A DNA stretch of 64,000 nt, from the NCBI RefSeq assembly GCF_004764705.1, contig NZ_SHLX01000008.1:1-64000 (forward strand), in the 5' to 3' direction. Each line of letters begins with the position of its first letter. Position 1 is the first letter of the stretch. The translations under genes and the position numbers were made by a program. This DNA comes from Paenibacillus cymbidii (GTDB lineage: Bacteria > Bacillota > Bacilli > Paenibacillales > NBRC-103111). The notes under the pieces are model-generated. The model searched no databases. It was not told the origin of the DNA and worked only from the letters and a program-made list of their open reading frames with translations. Shown here piece after piece: positions 1-7,927 of the stretch.

Positions 1-96
1 TTTGATTACAATCGCACTCGCATCCATTCGTCAATTGGTTACCTCACCCCGCATTTATGCGAAAAAAGGTACTACGAGCAACAGCAGATCGCTTAA
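1..96 (+). CDS. IS3-family transposase (OrfB), C-terminal fragment, cut by window edge
   Basis: Frame 1 from the first base gives 31 residues and then TAA. The segment FDYNRTRIHSSIGYLTP is the characteristic C-terminal end of IS3-type OrfB integrases (rve/DDE fold). The protein would catalyse cut-and-paste or copy-out transposition of its element. Only the tail is visible, so it cannot be said whether the rest is intact. The family call is confident; the IS3 subgroup is not. Confidence 0.85.
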   Translation, partial: FDYNRTRIHSSIGYLTPHLCEKRYYEQQQIA

Positions 97-127
97 ATTG
101 TGTGTCTACTTTCTTGACAAAGGTACA
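1..127 (+). mobile_element. Right end of an IS3-family insertion sequence
   Basis: The transposase tail is followed by a short non-coding stretch whose last 25 bases (103-127) read TGTCTACTTTC... and end in CA. Read inward they begin TGTACC, which agrees with the TG...CA termini of IS3-family elements. The left end is outside the window. A palindrome pair begins only two bases after the inferred end. Confidence 0.6.
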
Positions 128-128
128 T

Positions 129-199
129 AGCGCATGTTGCATGCGCTGCAGCGTCCGTCGCTGCCCCTCGCGGCGCGTTTAGCGCATATTTCATGCGCT
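129..199. repeat. Palindrome pair, array A (core AGCGCAT...ATGCGCT)
   Basis: Two 19-bp palindromes (129-147 and 181-199) share the arms AGCGCAT/ATGCGCT with five-base loops and start exactly 52 bp apart. No T-tract follows, so they are not ordinary terminators. The remaining bases 200-340 show no gene I can support. Confidence 0.6.
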
Positions 200-340
200 G
201 AAGCGGCACCGGATACCAATCATCATTGGAGTTGTCGTTTATAGCCATCAAGCATCCCCCTAGGGCAGGGTTAACCTTGTTCCGATCGCAGCGTTCTCCA
301 ATCACGGTGAGGCGAATAGCCGCGAGCGAGGAGTGATTCC

Positions 341-685
341 ATGACGTATCGAGCCCGTTCAGGCATCGCCGCCGCGGCTGCGGCGACATTGGGCGTCCTT
401 GCACTTACCGGCGTGTTCCTGTACGCCAATCCTTACGGCGACACAAGTGCCGATACGAAACAGATCGTGCTGCTGACTTTGGCGCTGCCGAATGTGCTTT
501 CGCTGGTTGCGTGCCTGATGCGCCCCGGCAAGCTCATGTTCGTGCTGTATGCGTTGTCGCTGCCGGCGGGACTTTACCTTGGCCTGGCCGCATTGCCGGG
601 TTTGTGGAACTTGTTCCTCCCGCTGCTGATTATCCAATTGACCGCGTATACGGCCGTGCGCAAGCGCATGCGAGCGACCCCTTAG
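341..685 (+). CDS. Small integral membrane protein, unknown function
   Basis: The product has 114 residues. About four hydrophobic segments are visible (roughly 8-28, 43-60, 66-88 and 88-105), and the C-terminus is basic, suggesting a small polytopic membrane protein. The start ATG has GAGGAG nine bases upstream. The gene converges on the SLH protein gene and overlaps its stop by four bases (682-685). No conserved motif or family was recognised, so no function is proposed. Confidence 0.6.
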   Translation: MTYRARSGIAAAAAATLGVLALTGVFLYANPYGDTSADTKQIVLLTLALPNVLSLVACLMRPGKLMFVLYALSLPAGLYLGLAALPGLWNLFLPLLIIQLTAYTAVRKRMRATP

Positions 686-3213
686 CGGGCCGACCGCACC
701 TTTCCGTACGCCGACTCCGTTTCGGCATCCTGCCGGTGCAGCACCCGCCAAATCAGCGTTGCCGCCTGGGCGCGCGACGCGGCCGCTTGCGGCAGCAGGA
801 TGCCGTCGGCCATACCTTCGAGATAACCGTAACCGACGCCGTACGCCATCGCTTCCATCGCCCAGCCGTCGATGTCCCCGGCATCGCGGAACGCCAAAGC
901 GGACACCTCCGCCTTCGCTCCCGTCTCCGCCTCTGGCTGCAAGCCGCTGCCGTGCAGCCAACGATACAGCATCGTCATCATTTCCTCGCGGCTGACGCTG
1001 GCATCGGGACGAAAGTTGCCGTCGCCGTCCCCTTCCACAAGCCCCCGCTTCTGCGCTTCGCGCACGTAAGACGCGTACCAGGCGTCCGCGGGCACATCGG
1101 CGAACGATGCCGGCTCCCCGCCCGCACCGGCGGCTGCGACAGCTGTCGGCGCCGCTGCATCCGTAAACGCCGCCAACGGCGGAAGACCGATGGCTCGCAA
1201 GGCAGGCAAACGCAACGTCGGAAACGGCAAACCGAATAACGTCGGTTTGACCGGGGAGAACGTCGCTTTAATTGCCGCCGGCTTCGGAAGCGTTGCCGGC
1301 CGGGAAGCCGGTTCGGCCGCTGCCGGCGACGTTCCCGGAAGCCGGACGAGCAGCTTGACCAGCTCGGCGCGCGTAATCGCCAAATCCGGCTGGAAGCGGA
1401 AATCTTCGTCTCCTTCGACCCAGCCTCCCGCCGCCAGCCATTCCAAATAAGGCCGACTCCAGTGATGCGTGACGTCGACGAACGCGGCGCTTCCCGCGGC
1501 GCTGTCCGGCCGAAGCGCACGCACGAACACGTCCGCCGCCCCGTTGCCGTCGCCGGTAACAATGCCCGGCTGTCGCGAGACGAACGCAATCGTTTGCCCG
1601 TCGCCGCTGACCGCAGCCGGCCCGTCGTCATCGCCGCTCGGCTTGTCTTCGTACGTCCGGCTGACGAGCGTCGCCCTGCCGCTTGCGAAGTCATACCGAT
1701 ACGTGCCGCCGACGCCGTGATGATTGCCCGAAAACACGATCGCGTCTCCGTCGCCGCTCCAGCGCCACGTCGCTGTGTTCGGAGCAAGCTGGTACCCTTG
1801 CTCGAACGTGACGATCAGTTCGCTGAGCGCGCCGGCGTCGCGATCGTACAAATAGCCGCGGCCGCCGCTGGCCAGCACGATGCGCCGGCCGTCGCCGCTG
1901 ACGATCGGATCGACGACATCCGGCGCGTCGGCCGTAATGCGTTCGACAGAGCGCGAAAGCCGGTTGTAGACGAACAGGTCGGCGGAATTCGACCTTTTGT
2001 CCGGATCCAGATTGCGCGCCACCGAAACAAAAGCGACAACACCGCCGTCGGCGCTGATCGACGGGCTCCAGCTGGCGCCATCGCCCTTGATCCCGCTGCC
2101 CGCGCTGGCCAGCGTCAAGCTGCGATCGGCAACGCCGTACAAATAAACGTCGGTCGCCATATCGCGATCGTTCGGCACCAAGTCGTCCGCCCAACTCGTA
2201 AAGGCGACATAGCGGCCGTCCGCGCTGATGACCGGCGCAATGCTGGCCGATTGGCTTTCGCGGCCGGAAGCCGGGTCCACGCTGATGCGCCGCAGCTCCG
2301 TTTCGCCGCTTTCGTCGAATACGCCGTTGGCGTCGGCGTCGCGATCGTACAGGAACACGTCGTCCACGCCGTTGTTGTCGCCGTCGGTTAAATTCATCGC
2401 CGATTGAAACGCAATGTAACGACCGTCCCGGCTAATGCGCGGCGATCCGCTGTTCGCCGACGCCAAGCCGCCGGCCGGCGGCCGGCTGATCCATAGCAGC
2501 TCATCCTTTCTTCGATCGTACAGGAATACCTTGACGAAGTCGCCTTCCGCTCCGGGCATCAGCGCGGCGGCCGACGTAAACGCGACATACCGGCCGTCGC
2601 CGGACATATCCAGCTCGGGCAGCGGCTTTACCGCGGCATCCTTCGTTTCCGCCGCCTCTACTTTGCCTCCATCGGCGGAGGCGCCGATTCGCGTGACGCT
2701 CACGCCCTGCGGCATCAGAAACGTGCCCGCAACCGAAACGGACTCTCGTCCGTTCGAATCGGCCGCAGCGACTTTCACTTCGTACGTGCTGCCATTCGTC
2801 AGCCCGGTCAACTCCGCCTGCTGATCGCCCGGCTTCGCGGCGAGCCACCCTTTGAAAACCGTCGCGCCCGATTGACGCCAATAAATATGCACCCCGGCGA
2901 AAGCCGGGTCTTGCGGATCGCGCCAGCGCACCGTCGCTTTGCCGAGCGCGGGCGTCAGCTGCACGTCCGTGACGCGTCCGACGGTTGCGGGAGCCGCCGC
3001 TTGGGCGGCAACAGGAGTCGGCATGTCCGTTTCCTGCACGGATGCCGCTTCAACCGCAGCCACGGTTGCTTCGGCGGACAAGCTCGCCGCCGTCAGCGAG
3101 CGCTCGTTCCCTGACACATATGGTTTATTGTCGGCAACTGCCGAAACGGTTCCTTCAATTAACAGCAACACAAAGACGAATAACATCCAGCGCCGCAACT
3201 TAAGGCGAAACAT
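682..3213 (-). CDS. Secreted S-layer-homology protein with fibronectin III and TolB-like beta-propeller
   Basis: The 843-residue product starts with a basic n-region and a hydrophobic core, which is a typical signal peptide (MFRLKLRRWMLFVFVLLL). A fibronectin-III-like domain lies near 80-165. From about 190 to 570 there are repeated blades of the form SxDGRYVAFxS...DVFLYDR, as in PD40/TolB propellers. Three SLH domains close the protein (about 575-630, 710-765 and 775-835). SLH domains anchor proteins to pyruvylated secondary cell-wall polymer, so a surface location is expected. The start at 3213 was chosen because AGGAGGG sits five bases upstream; a further upstream ATG lacks one. The ligand of the propeller is unknown. 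Confidence 0.85.
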   Translation of the reverse strand: MFRLKLRRWMLFVFVLLLIEGTVSAVADNKPYVSGNERSLTAASLSAEATVAAVEAASVQETDMPTPVAAQAAAPATVGRVTDVQLTPALGKATVRWRDPQDPAFAGVHIYWRQSGATVFKGWLAAKPGDQQAELTGLTNGSTYEVKVAAADSNGRESVSVAGTFLMPQGVSVTRIGASADGGKVEAAETKDAAVKPLPELDMSGDGRYVAFTSAAALMPGAEGDFVKVFLYDRRKDELLWISRPPAGGLASANSGSPRISRDGRYIAFQSAMNLTDGDNNGVDDVFLYDRDADANGVFDESGETELRRISVDPASGRESQSASIAPVISADGRYVAFTSWADDLVPNDRDMATDVYLYGVADRSLTLASAGSGIKGDGASWSPSISADGGVVAFVSVARNLDPDKRSNSADLFVYNRLSRSVERITADAPDVVDPIVSGDGRRIVLASGGRGYLYDRDAGALSELIVTFEQGYQLAPNTATWRWSGDGDAIVFSGNHHGVGGTYRYDFASGRATLVSRTYEDKPSGDDDGPAAVSGDGQTIAFVSRQPGIVTGDGNGAADVFVRALRPDSAAGSAAFVDVTHHWSRPYLEWLAAGGWVEGDEDFRFQPDLAITRAELVKLLVRLPGTSPAAAEPASRPATLPKPAAIKATFSPVKPTLFGLPFPTLRLPALRAIGLPPLAAFTDAAAPTAVAAAGAGGEPASFADVPADAWYASYVREAQKRGLVEGDGDGNFRPDASVSREEMMTMLYRWLHGSGLQPEAETGAKAEVSALAFRDAGDIDGWAMEAMAYGVGYGYLEGMADGILLPQAAASRAQAATLIWRVLHRQDAETESAYGKVRSAR

Positions 3214-3346
3214 AACATCCCTCCTGCAAAAGATGGATACTATTTGTATCATCTTAGCAGAAGGGACGTGCGATTGATGTTACAATTTGGCGCGAAACCT
3301 TGTCGAATACGAATAATTTTTTGTGTCCATGACGCCGGCTGACGAT

Positions 3347-4156
3347 TTATGCATGATTGCCGTACAAAGGCGGACGCCGATCCTCGAATACCGGTATGGT
3401 CCGGCGCACGCGATCGACCGTCTCCAGCGAAATGTCGGCGGTTACCACCGTTTCTTCCTCCCCGCCTTCGGCGACAATTTCTCCCCATGGGTCGATAATC
3501 AGCGAATGGCCGAAGAAGCTTGTCGAACCGCTTGCACCGACGCGGTTGCATGCGACCACGTACATCTGGTTTTCGATAGCTCGCGCCGTCAGCAGCGTCC
3601 GCCAATGGTGCAGACGCGGATGCGGCCACTCCGCCGGCACGATCAGCAGCTTGGCGCCGTCCAGCGCCAGCTTGCGGGCCAACTCGGGAAACCGAATGTC
3701 GTAGCAAATCATCATGCCGGCCGGTATGCCGTCGATCGACAGCGTGCCGAGCTTGTCTCCCGCCGTCAGATGCTTCTCCTCATCCATCAGGCGGAACAGA
3801 TGAATTTTCGAGTAATCGGCCGTCGCCAGTCCGCTCCGGTCGAACGCGTAAATCGTGTTGCGCACTTCCGTGCCGCGCCGTTCGGCAACCGACCCGGCGA
3901 TCGCGTGGATGCCGGTACGCCGACACCAGTCGCCGATGAACGCTTTCGTCCGCTCCCCGTCCGGGTCGGCCAATGCTTGAATACGATCGAGGGCGTATCC
4001 GGTGTTCCACATTTCCGGCAGGACGACGACGTCGGGCCGCACTTCGGCCGAAGCCAGCCGCTCCAATTGTTCCTGCACGCGCGCAAAATTGCGCTCCGGC
4101 TCGCCAATGGCGATATCCATTTGCACCAAACTGATGCGCAGCGACGATTGAGTCAT
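3347..4156 (-). CDS. mtnU: Carbon-nitrogen hydrolase, omega-amidase of methionine salvage (MtnU-like)
   Basis: The 269-residue product belongs to the nitrilase superfamily. The Glu-Lys-Cys triad motifs are visible as LPEMWNTG, YSKIHLF and MICYDIRFPE. In methionine salvage, the MtnE transamination with glutamine yields 2-oxoglutaramate, which an omega-amidase such as MtnU (YkrU) deaminates. The gene stands divergently beside an MtnE-like aminotransferase, as mtnU and mtnE neighbour each other in Bacillus, and this supports the specific name. The start has GAAGGAG upstream. The 171-bp gap to mtnE shows no SAM riboswitch. A general amidase role cannot be excluded. Confidence 0.8.
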   Translation of the reverse strand: MTQSSLRISLVQMDIAIGEPERNFARVQEQLERLASAEVRPDVVVLPEMWNTGYALDRIQALADPDGERTKAFIGDWCRRTGIHAIAGSVAERRGTEVRNTIYAFDRSGLATADYSKIHLFRLMDEEKHLTAGDKLGTLSIDGIPAGMMICYDIRFPELARKLALDGAKLLIVPAEWPHPRLHHWRTLLTARAIENQMYVVACNRVGASGSTSFFGHSLIIDPWGEIVAEGGEEETVVTADISLETVDRVRRTIPVFEDRRPPLYGNHA

Positions 4157-4327
4157 GGGAATTGCTCCTTCGCAGGTTTTCTTCATCCTACCCGAAAGCC
4201 GCGTTTGCCGCAATATGTGTTATTCCAATAGCCCTAAATTACGAGCGGCAAACTCGGCTATACAAAATCGCCCCCGTCATGTTACATTAATGAACAAAAT
4301 GAATCGAACCCGCCGTGGAGTGTGAAC

Positions 4328-5533
4328 ATGATGAACCGATCCAATCCGGCCGACACCAAGCCGTTTCGTATCGTACCGGCGCAGCGTATGGATTCGCTGC
4401 CCAAGCAGTTTTTTGCCAGCCTCGTCCAGAAAGCAACCCGCCGCGCCGCGGACGGGCATGACGTTATCAATCTCGGTCAAGGCAATCCGGATATGCCAAC
4501 GCCGGCCCATATCGTGCGCAAGCTGCAGGAAGCGGCAACCAATCCGCTGTATCACAAATACCCGCCGTTCAGCGGATTCCGGTTTCTGAAGGAGGCCGTG
4601 GCGAGGCGCTACCTCGAAGATTACGGCGTCACGCTTGACCCGGATACGGAGGTCGCGGTCCTGTTCGGCGGCAAAACCGGTCTGGTCGAAATCAGCCAAT
4701 GCCTGCTGAATGCCGGCGACGTCTGCCTCGTGCCCGATCCCGGCTACCCCGACTACTGGTCCGGCGTTGCGCTGGCCGGCGCCCGCATGTCGTTTATGCC
4801 GCTGCGCGAAGCGAACGGCTTCCTGCCCGATTACAGTGCCATACCGGCAGCCGATCTGGCGCAGGCGAAGCTGATGTTCATCAACTACCCGAATAACCCG
4901 ACCGGAGCCTGCGCGCCGGAGTCGTTCTACCGCGATACGATCGCTTTCGCCGCCAAACACGGAATCGTGGTCGCCAGCGATTTTGCTTACGGGGCCATCG
5001 GCTACGACGGCAAAGCCCCGGTCAGCTTCCTCGCCCAGCCGGGCGCCAAGGAAGTCGGCGTCGAGTTCTATACCTTGTCCAAAAGCTACAACATGGCCGG
5101 TTGGCGCGTCGGCTTTGCGATCGGCAATGCCGAGATCGTGCGGCTGATCAACCTGATCCAGGACCATTATTATTGCAGCTTGTTCGGCGGCATCCAGGAA
5201 GCGGCGGCGGAAGCGCTGAGCGGGCCGCAAGATTGCGTGCGTGAGCTGTGCGCCGCTTATGCGGGCAGACGAGACGCGCTGTACGCCGCGCTGGCCGACA
5301 TCGGCTGGCGGGCGGCGCCGCCGCAAGGGTCGTTCTTCTGCTGGCTGCCGGTGCCGCAAGGGCATACGTCCACGTCGCTTGCCGACCTGCTGCTGCAGGA
5401 AGCGAACATCGTCGTGGCGCCAGGCATCGGCTTCGGCGAACACGGCGAAGGCTACGTGCGGCTCGGCCTGCTCGCGCCGGAAGAGCGGCTCCGCGAAACA
5501 GCGGCGCGCATCGGCAAGCTGGGGCTGTTCTAG
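4328..5533 (+). CDS. mtnE: PLP aminotransferase, MtnE-like (methionine salvage)
   Basis: This is a 401-residue class I/II aminotransferase of the YkrV/MtnE type. The PLP lysine lies in TLSKSYNMAGWRVG, the substrate-arginine region is near the C-terminus, and the NYPNNPTGA motif is present. MtnE converts 4-methylthio-2-oxobutyrate to methionine. GGAG lies seven bases before the ATG at 4328; a GTG two codons upstream is a weaker start. The stop codon lies inside the left flanking duplication of a decayed ISAs1-type element, so the insertion landed exactly at the end of the gene. In other bacteria related enzymes act on aromatic or branched substrates, so specificity rests on context. Confidence 0.8.
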   Translation: MMNRSNPADTKPFRIVPAQRMDSLPKQFFASLVQKATRRAADGHDVINLGQGNPDMPTPAHIVRKLQEAATNPLYHKYPPFSGFRFLKEAVARRYLEDYGVTLDPDTEVAVLFGGKTGLVEISQCLLNAGDVCLVPDPGYPDYWSGVALAGARMSFMPLREANGFLPDYSAIPAADLAQAKLMFINYPNNPTGACAPESFYRDTIAFAAKHGIVVASDFAYGAIGYDGKAPVSFLAQPGAKEVGVEFYTLSKSYNMAGWRVGFAIGNAEIVRLINLIQDHYYCSLFGGIQEAAAEALSGPQDCVRELCAAYAGRRDALYAALADIGWRAAPPQGSFFCWLPVPQGHTSTSLADLLLQEANIVVAPGIGFGEHGEGYVRLGLLAPEERLRETAARIGKLGLF

Positions 5534-5604
5534 CGGTTCAGGGCAATCGCTTACGAATGGTTACGATTCACCGTCACCCTGCTCCTGAGACACGATTCCA
5601 TGAA

Positions 5605-5885
5605 ATAGCGGAAAGAAGGTTCCGCAATTGCCCAAAGTTGGCTGTTGAGCACCGGATAGCGGAAAGAGGTTCCGTTATAACGCCATCGTTACCAGTTGTG
5701 CGCCGAATAGCGGAAGGTGATTCCGCTATTGCTCCAAAGTTGCTGTTGATCACCGAATAGCGGAGGGAGATTCCGTTATATCGCCATCGTTACCTGTTTA
5801 ACTCCGAATAGCGGAAGGAGGTTCCGTTATTCCTCCAACGTTGGCCTTCCAACACGCCTTAGCGGAAGTTGGTTCCGCTATTGCT
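5605..5885. repeat. Six-copy palindromic tandem repeat, array B (core TAGCGGAA...TTCCGCTA)
   Basis: Copies start at 5605, 5656, 5707, 5757, 5808 and 5859, so the period is 50-51 bp. Each carries an inverted repeat built on AGCGGAA/TTCCGCT. The linkers alternate: copies 1 and 3 share one linker, copies 2 and 4 another, giving a higher-order unit of about 101 bp. The array lies within the ISAs1 remnant between its left end and the transposase tail. It is not a CRISPR array, because linkers are related rather than unique. Confidence 0.85.
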
Positions 5886-5899
5886 CCAAGGTGTCTTTG

Positions 5900-6372
5900 A
5901 GGCCCGGGACTAAGGCTGGCTGTGAATCGTAACGATACATTTTCAGGAAGCTGGAGGACGTGTTCAGCTTCACGCAGGTCATGTCCAGCGTCTCGTGCAG
6001 GGTGTTTTCAATCCTCCGGTGACTGCGGCGTACCTGCAAGAGTGGCTCGGCGGTTGTCCCTTTCACTGGGAATGAAATAGCTGGTTTCAACCGATGGGGC
6101 TCCCGTTGTCCCGCGGCTTGCAACGGCGCTTTCGCTTGGGGAGCACTTCGTGTTCCCTGTAATCCGCCATGTCTTCTCGCATCGTTTTTATCGTTGACTT
6201 GCAGGACATAGTCGGCCCCTTGTTCGACGATCGTGGCTGCAATCTCTTTTTGAGTGCGCATCGCATCAATCGTTACTATCCAACTTTTGAGATTGGGCAG
6301 GTGCTTTCATTGCTTGTTTGATCAACGGCAACTCCCCTTGTCTTTTTCCAGCTTGGGTTTACTTTCGTAAGC
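5900..6372 (-). pseudogene. ISAs1-family transposase remnant, frameshifted
   Basis: On the minus strand one frame gives RTQKEIAATIVEQGADYVLQV and a neighbouring frame gives MREDMADYREHEV. Together these reproduce the central block of ISAs1-type (DDE_Tnp_ISAS1) transposases. Further on, RRSHRRIENTLHETLDMT corresponds to the C-terminal RRHWGIEN...LDV block. Frame changes and missing N-terminal sequence show that it is non-functional. Confidence 0.8.
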
Positions 6373-6400
6373 GATTGCCCTGTCTAGCCGTCCGCTTTCC

Positions 6401-6429
6401 TTTACAAACCGCAATCGCGATGATATTCT
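6401..6429 (+). promoter_or_regulatory. Sigma-A promoter of the pro-mtn operon
   Basis: TTTACA (6401-6406) and TATTCT (6424-6429) are separated by 17 bp. The promoter begins 18 bp after the right inverted repeat of the IS remnant and feeds directly into the T-box leader. Confidence 0.7.
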
Positions 6430-6436
6430 AAAAAGA

Positions 6437-6668
6437 AGATAACGTGTTGACGGGGAATAGTAGACAAGACGGTCGCGTCCAGAGAGTAAATTAACCGCTG
6501 CGATAATTTACCGCGAACCTTTGCCGAACCCGCCCCCGAACGGTCAGCGACGAGCTGAACGGCGCCCGCCGTTACCGGGTCCCGAGTCGGATGATCGAAC
6601 CAATCATCAACTAAGGTGGTACCGCGGAAGTTTAACTTTCGTCCTTATTCGAGGGCGGAAGTTTTTTT
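6437..6668 (+). promoter_or_regulatory. Proline-type T-box riboswitch leader
   Basis: The T-box sequence AAGGTGGTACCGCGG is at 6613-6627. The terminator stem 6634-6644/6653-6663 has 11 pairs with two G-U wobbles and is followed by a T-run. Stem I can be traced. Its base helix is CGGGG/CCCCG with a GA bulge. The specifier-loop strand contains AGTA, the AGAGAG bulge is at 6481-6486, and TAAATTA/TAATTTA forms the apical stem. On the 3' side GAA is followed by CCC (6529-6531), a proline codon, then a purine. The TGGT bulge suits the ACCA end of tRNA-Pro (discriminator A). Uncharged tRNA-Pro should therefore permit read-through into proB and everything downstream. Confidence 0.92.
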
Positions 6669-6752
6669 GCGTCGCGTAACCCGTGCCGCCTGTCGAGGCT
6701 GCAAACGCCGCAAGCCGGCTTGACTTTATTGCAACTGAAAGGAAGACCCATC

Positions 6753-7856
6753 ATGCGCCAACCGATCGTCGTCAAAATCGGCAGCAGCTCGCTTACCTCG
6801 GATGAGGGCGGGTTGAACCGAGACCAAATCCGTTTCTTCGCCGCCGAAATCGCCCGGCTTGCACGCGAAGCCGCTCCCGTGCTGCTCGTCACCTCAGGCG
6901 CCGTGGCCGCCGGCTTCCGCTCCATCGGCTACAAGGAGCGGCCGAAGACGCTGCACGAGAAGCAGGCGGCGGCAGCCGTCGGGCAGGCGCTGCTGATGCA
7001 GGCTTACCACGAAGCGTTTGCGGCGCATGGTCTGTCGGTCGCGCAAATTTTGCTGACGCGGCCCGATTTCGCCAACCGCAAACGCATGAACAACGCGCTG
7101 ATGACGATTGAAGAGCTGCTGAAGCATAGCGTCGTCCCGATCATCAACGAAAACGATACCGTGTCGGTCGACGAGCTGAAGTTCGGCGACAACGATACCT
7201 TATCCGCACTCGTCGCCAATCTCGTCAAAGCGGAGCGGCTCGTCATCGTCACCGACACCGACGGCCTGTACACCGACGATCCGCGCCGCAACGCAGCCGC
7301 CGAACGGATCCCGCGCGTCGGCTCGATCGGCGAAGAACTGTTCCGCATGGCGGGGGGCGCCGGATCTTCGGTCGGCACCGGCGGCATGCGCTCCAAGGTG
7401 GAAGCGGCCCGCATCGCCACCCGCGGCGGCATCCCCGTCTTCGTCGGCCGAGTCAACGACAGCGGCGACTTGTTAGCCGCAGCGGCGGGCAGCGGCAAAG
7501 GCACCTATTTCGATACGCAGCAGGGCAACTTGCCGATGAAGAAACAATGGATCGGCTTCCATTCCCAGCCGGCCGGCTTTATCGTCGTCGACGCCGGCGC
7601 CGAACAGGCGCTTGTCAGCGGCGGCAAAAGCTTGCTGCCCGCCGGCATCCGCGAAACGGACGGCGACTTCCATTCCGGCGACATTGTGGCGGTGCGCGGT
7701 CCGGCCGGCAACGAAATCGGCCGCGGCGTCGTCAACTACGCCTCGTGGCAAATCCGCGCGGTAGCCGGACTGACGACCGATGAAGTGCGCAAGCGCATCG
7801 ACGTGCCGCGCATCGAAGTGATTCACCGCGACGAATGGATGACGCGGACGCCTTGA
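6753..7856 (+). CDS. proB: Glutamate 5-kinase
   Basis: ProB phosphorylates L-glutamate to gamma-glutamyl phosphate, the first step of proline synthesis. The 367-residue product has the amino-acid-kinase N-terminal domain (VVKIGSSSLT at the start, INENDTVSVDE in the middle, GTGGMRSK before the end of the domain). A C-terminal PUA domain follows from about residue 275, the usual full-length architecture. The ATG at 6753 has AAAGGAAG upstream; a TTG 11 codons earlier lacks a site. It is the first gene after the proline T-box leader and is followed 71 bp later by proA. Confidence 0.97.
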   Translation: MRQPIVVKIGSSSLTSDEGGLNRDQIRFFAAEIARLAREAAPVLLVTSGAVAAGFRSIGYKERPKTLHEKQAAAAVGQALLMQAYHEAFAAHGLSVAQILLTRPDFANRKRMNNALMTIEELLKHSVVPIINENDTVSVDELKFGDNDTLSALVANLVKAERLVIVTDTDGLYTDDPRRNAAAERIPRVGSIGEELFRMAGGAGSSVGTGGMRSKVEAARIATRGGIPVFVGRVNDSGDLLAAAAGSGKGTYFDTQQGNLPMKKQWIGFHSQPAGFIVVDAGAEQALVSGGKSLLPAGIRETDGDFHSGDIVAVRGPAGNEIGRGVVNYASWQIRAVAGLTTDEVRKRIDVPRIEVIHRDEWMTRTP

Positions 7857-7927
7857 CGCTTTGACATCTTGACGCAATCGGCCGCCAACCGCTGCACCCG
7901 ACAATCCCAATGCGAGGAGGCACTCCC

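Larger units (their letters stand above)
5539..6382 (-). mobile_element. Decayed ISAs1-type insertion sequence with intact ends
   Basis: Perfect 19-bp inverted repeats bound the segment: CAGGGCAATCGCTTACGAA at 5539-5557 and its complement at 6364-6382. Flanking 10-mers tctagcggtt (5529-5538) and tctagccgtc (6383-6392) match at 8 of 10 positions and look like a worn target-site duplication. Inside lie a broken transposase and a six-copy palindromic repeat. At 844 bp the element is shorter than typical ISAs1 members of about 1.2-1.3 kb, so internal deletion has occurred. Confidence 0.8.

Noticed and set aside
93..404. Minus-strand frame of 103 residues next to the IS end
   Set aside because: It crosses the IS terminus, the palindrome pair and the start of the plus-strand gene, and has no recognisable sequence.
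4157..4327. SAM (S-box) riboswitch between mtnU and mtnE
   Set aside because: The 171-bp gap lacks the S-box core and any terminator, although Bacillus mtn genes often have one.
5605..5885. CRISPR-like tandem repeat
   Set aside because: The linkers are related and alternate, the repeats are palindromic with variable loops, and no cas genes are near.
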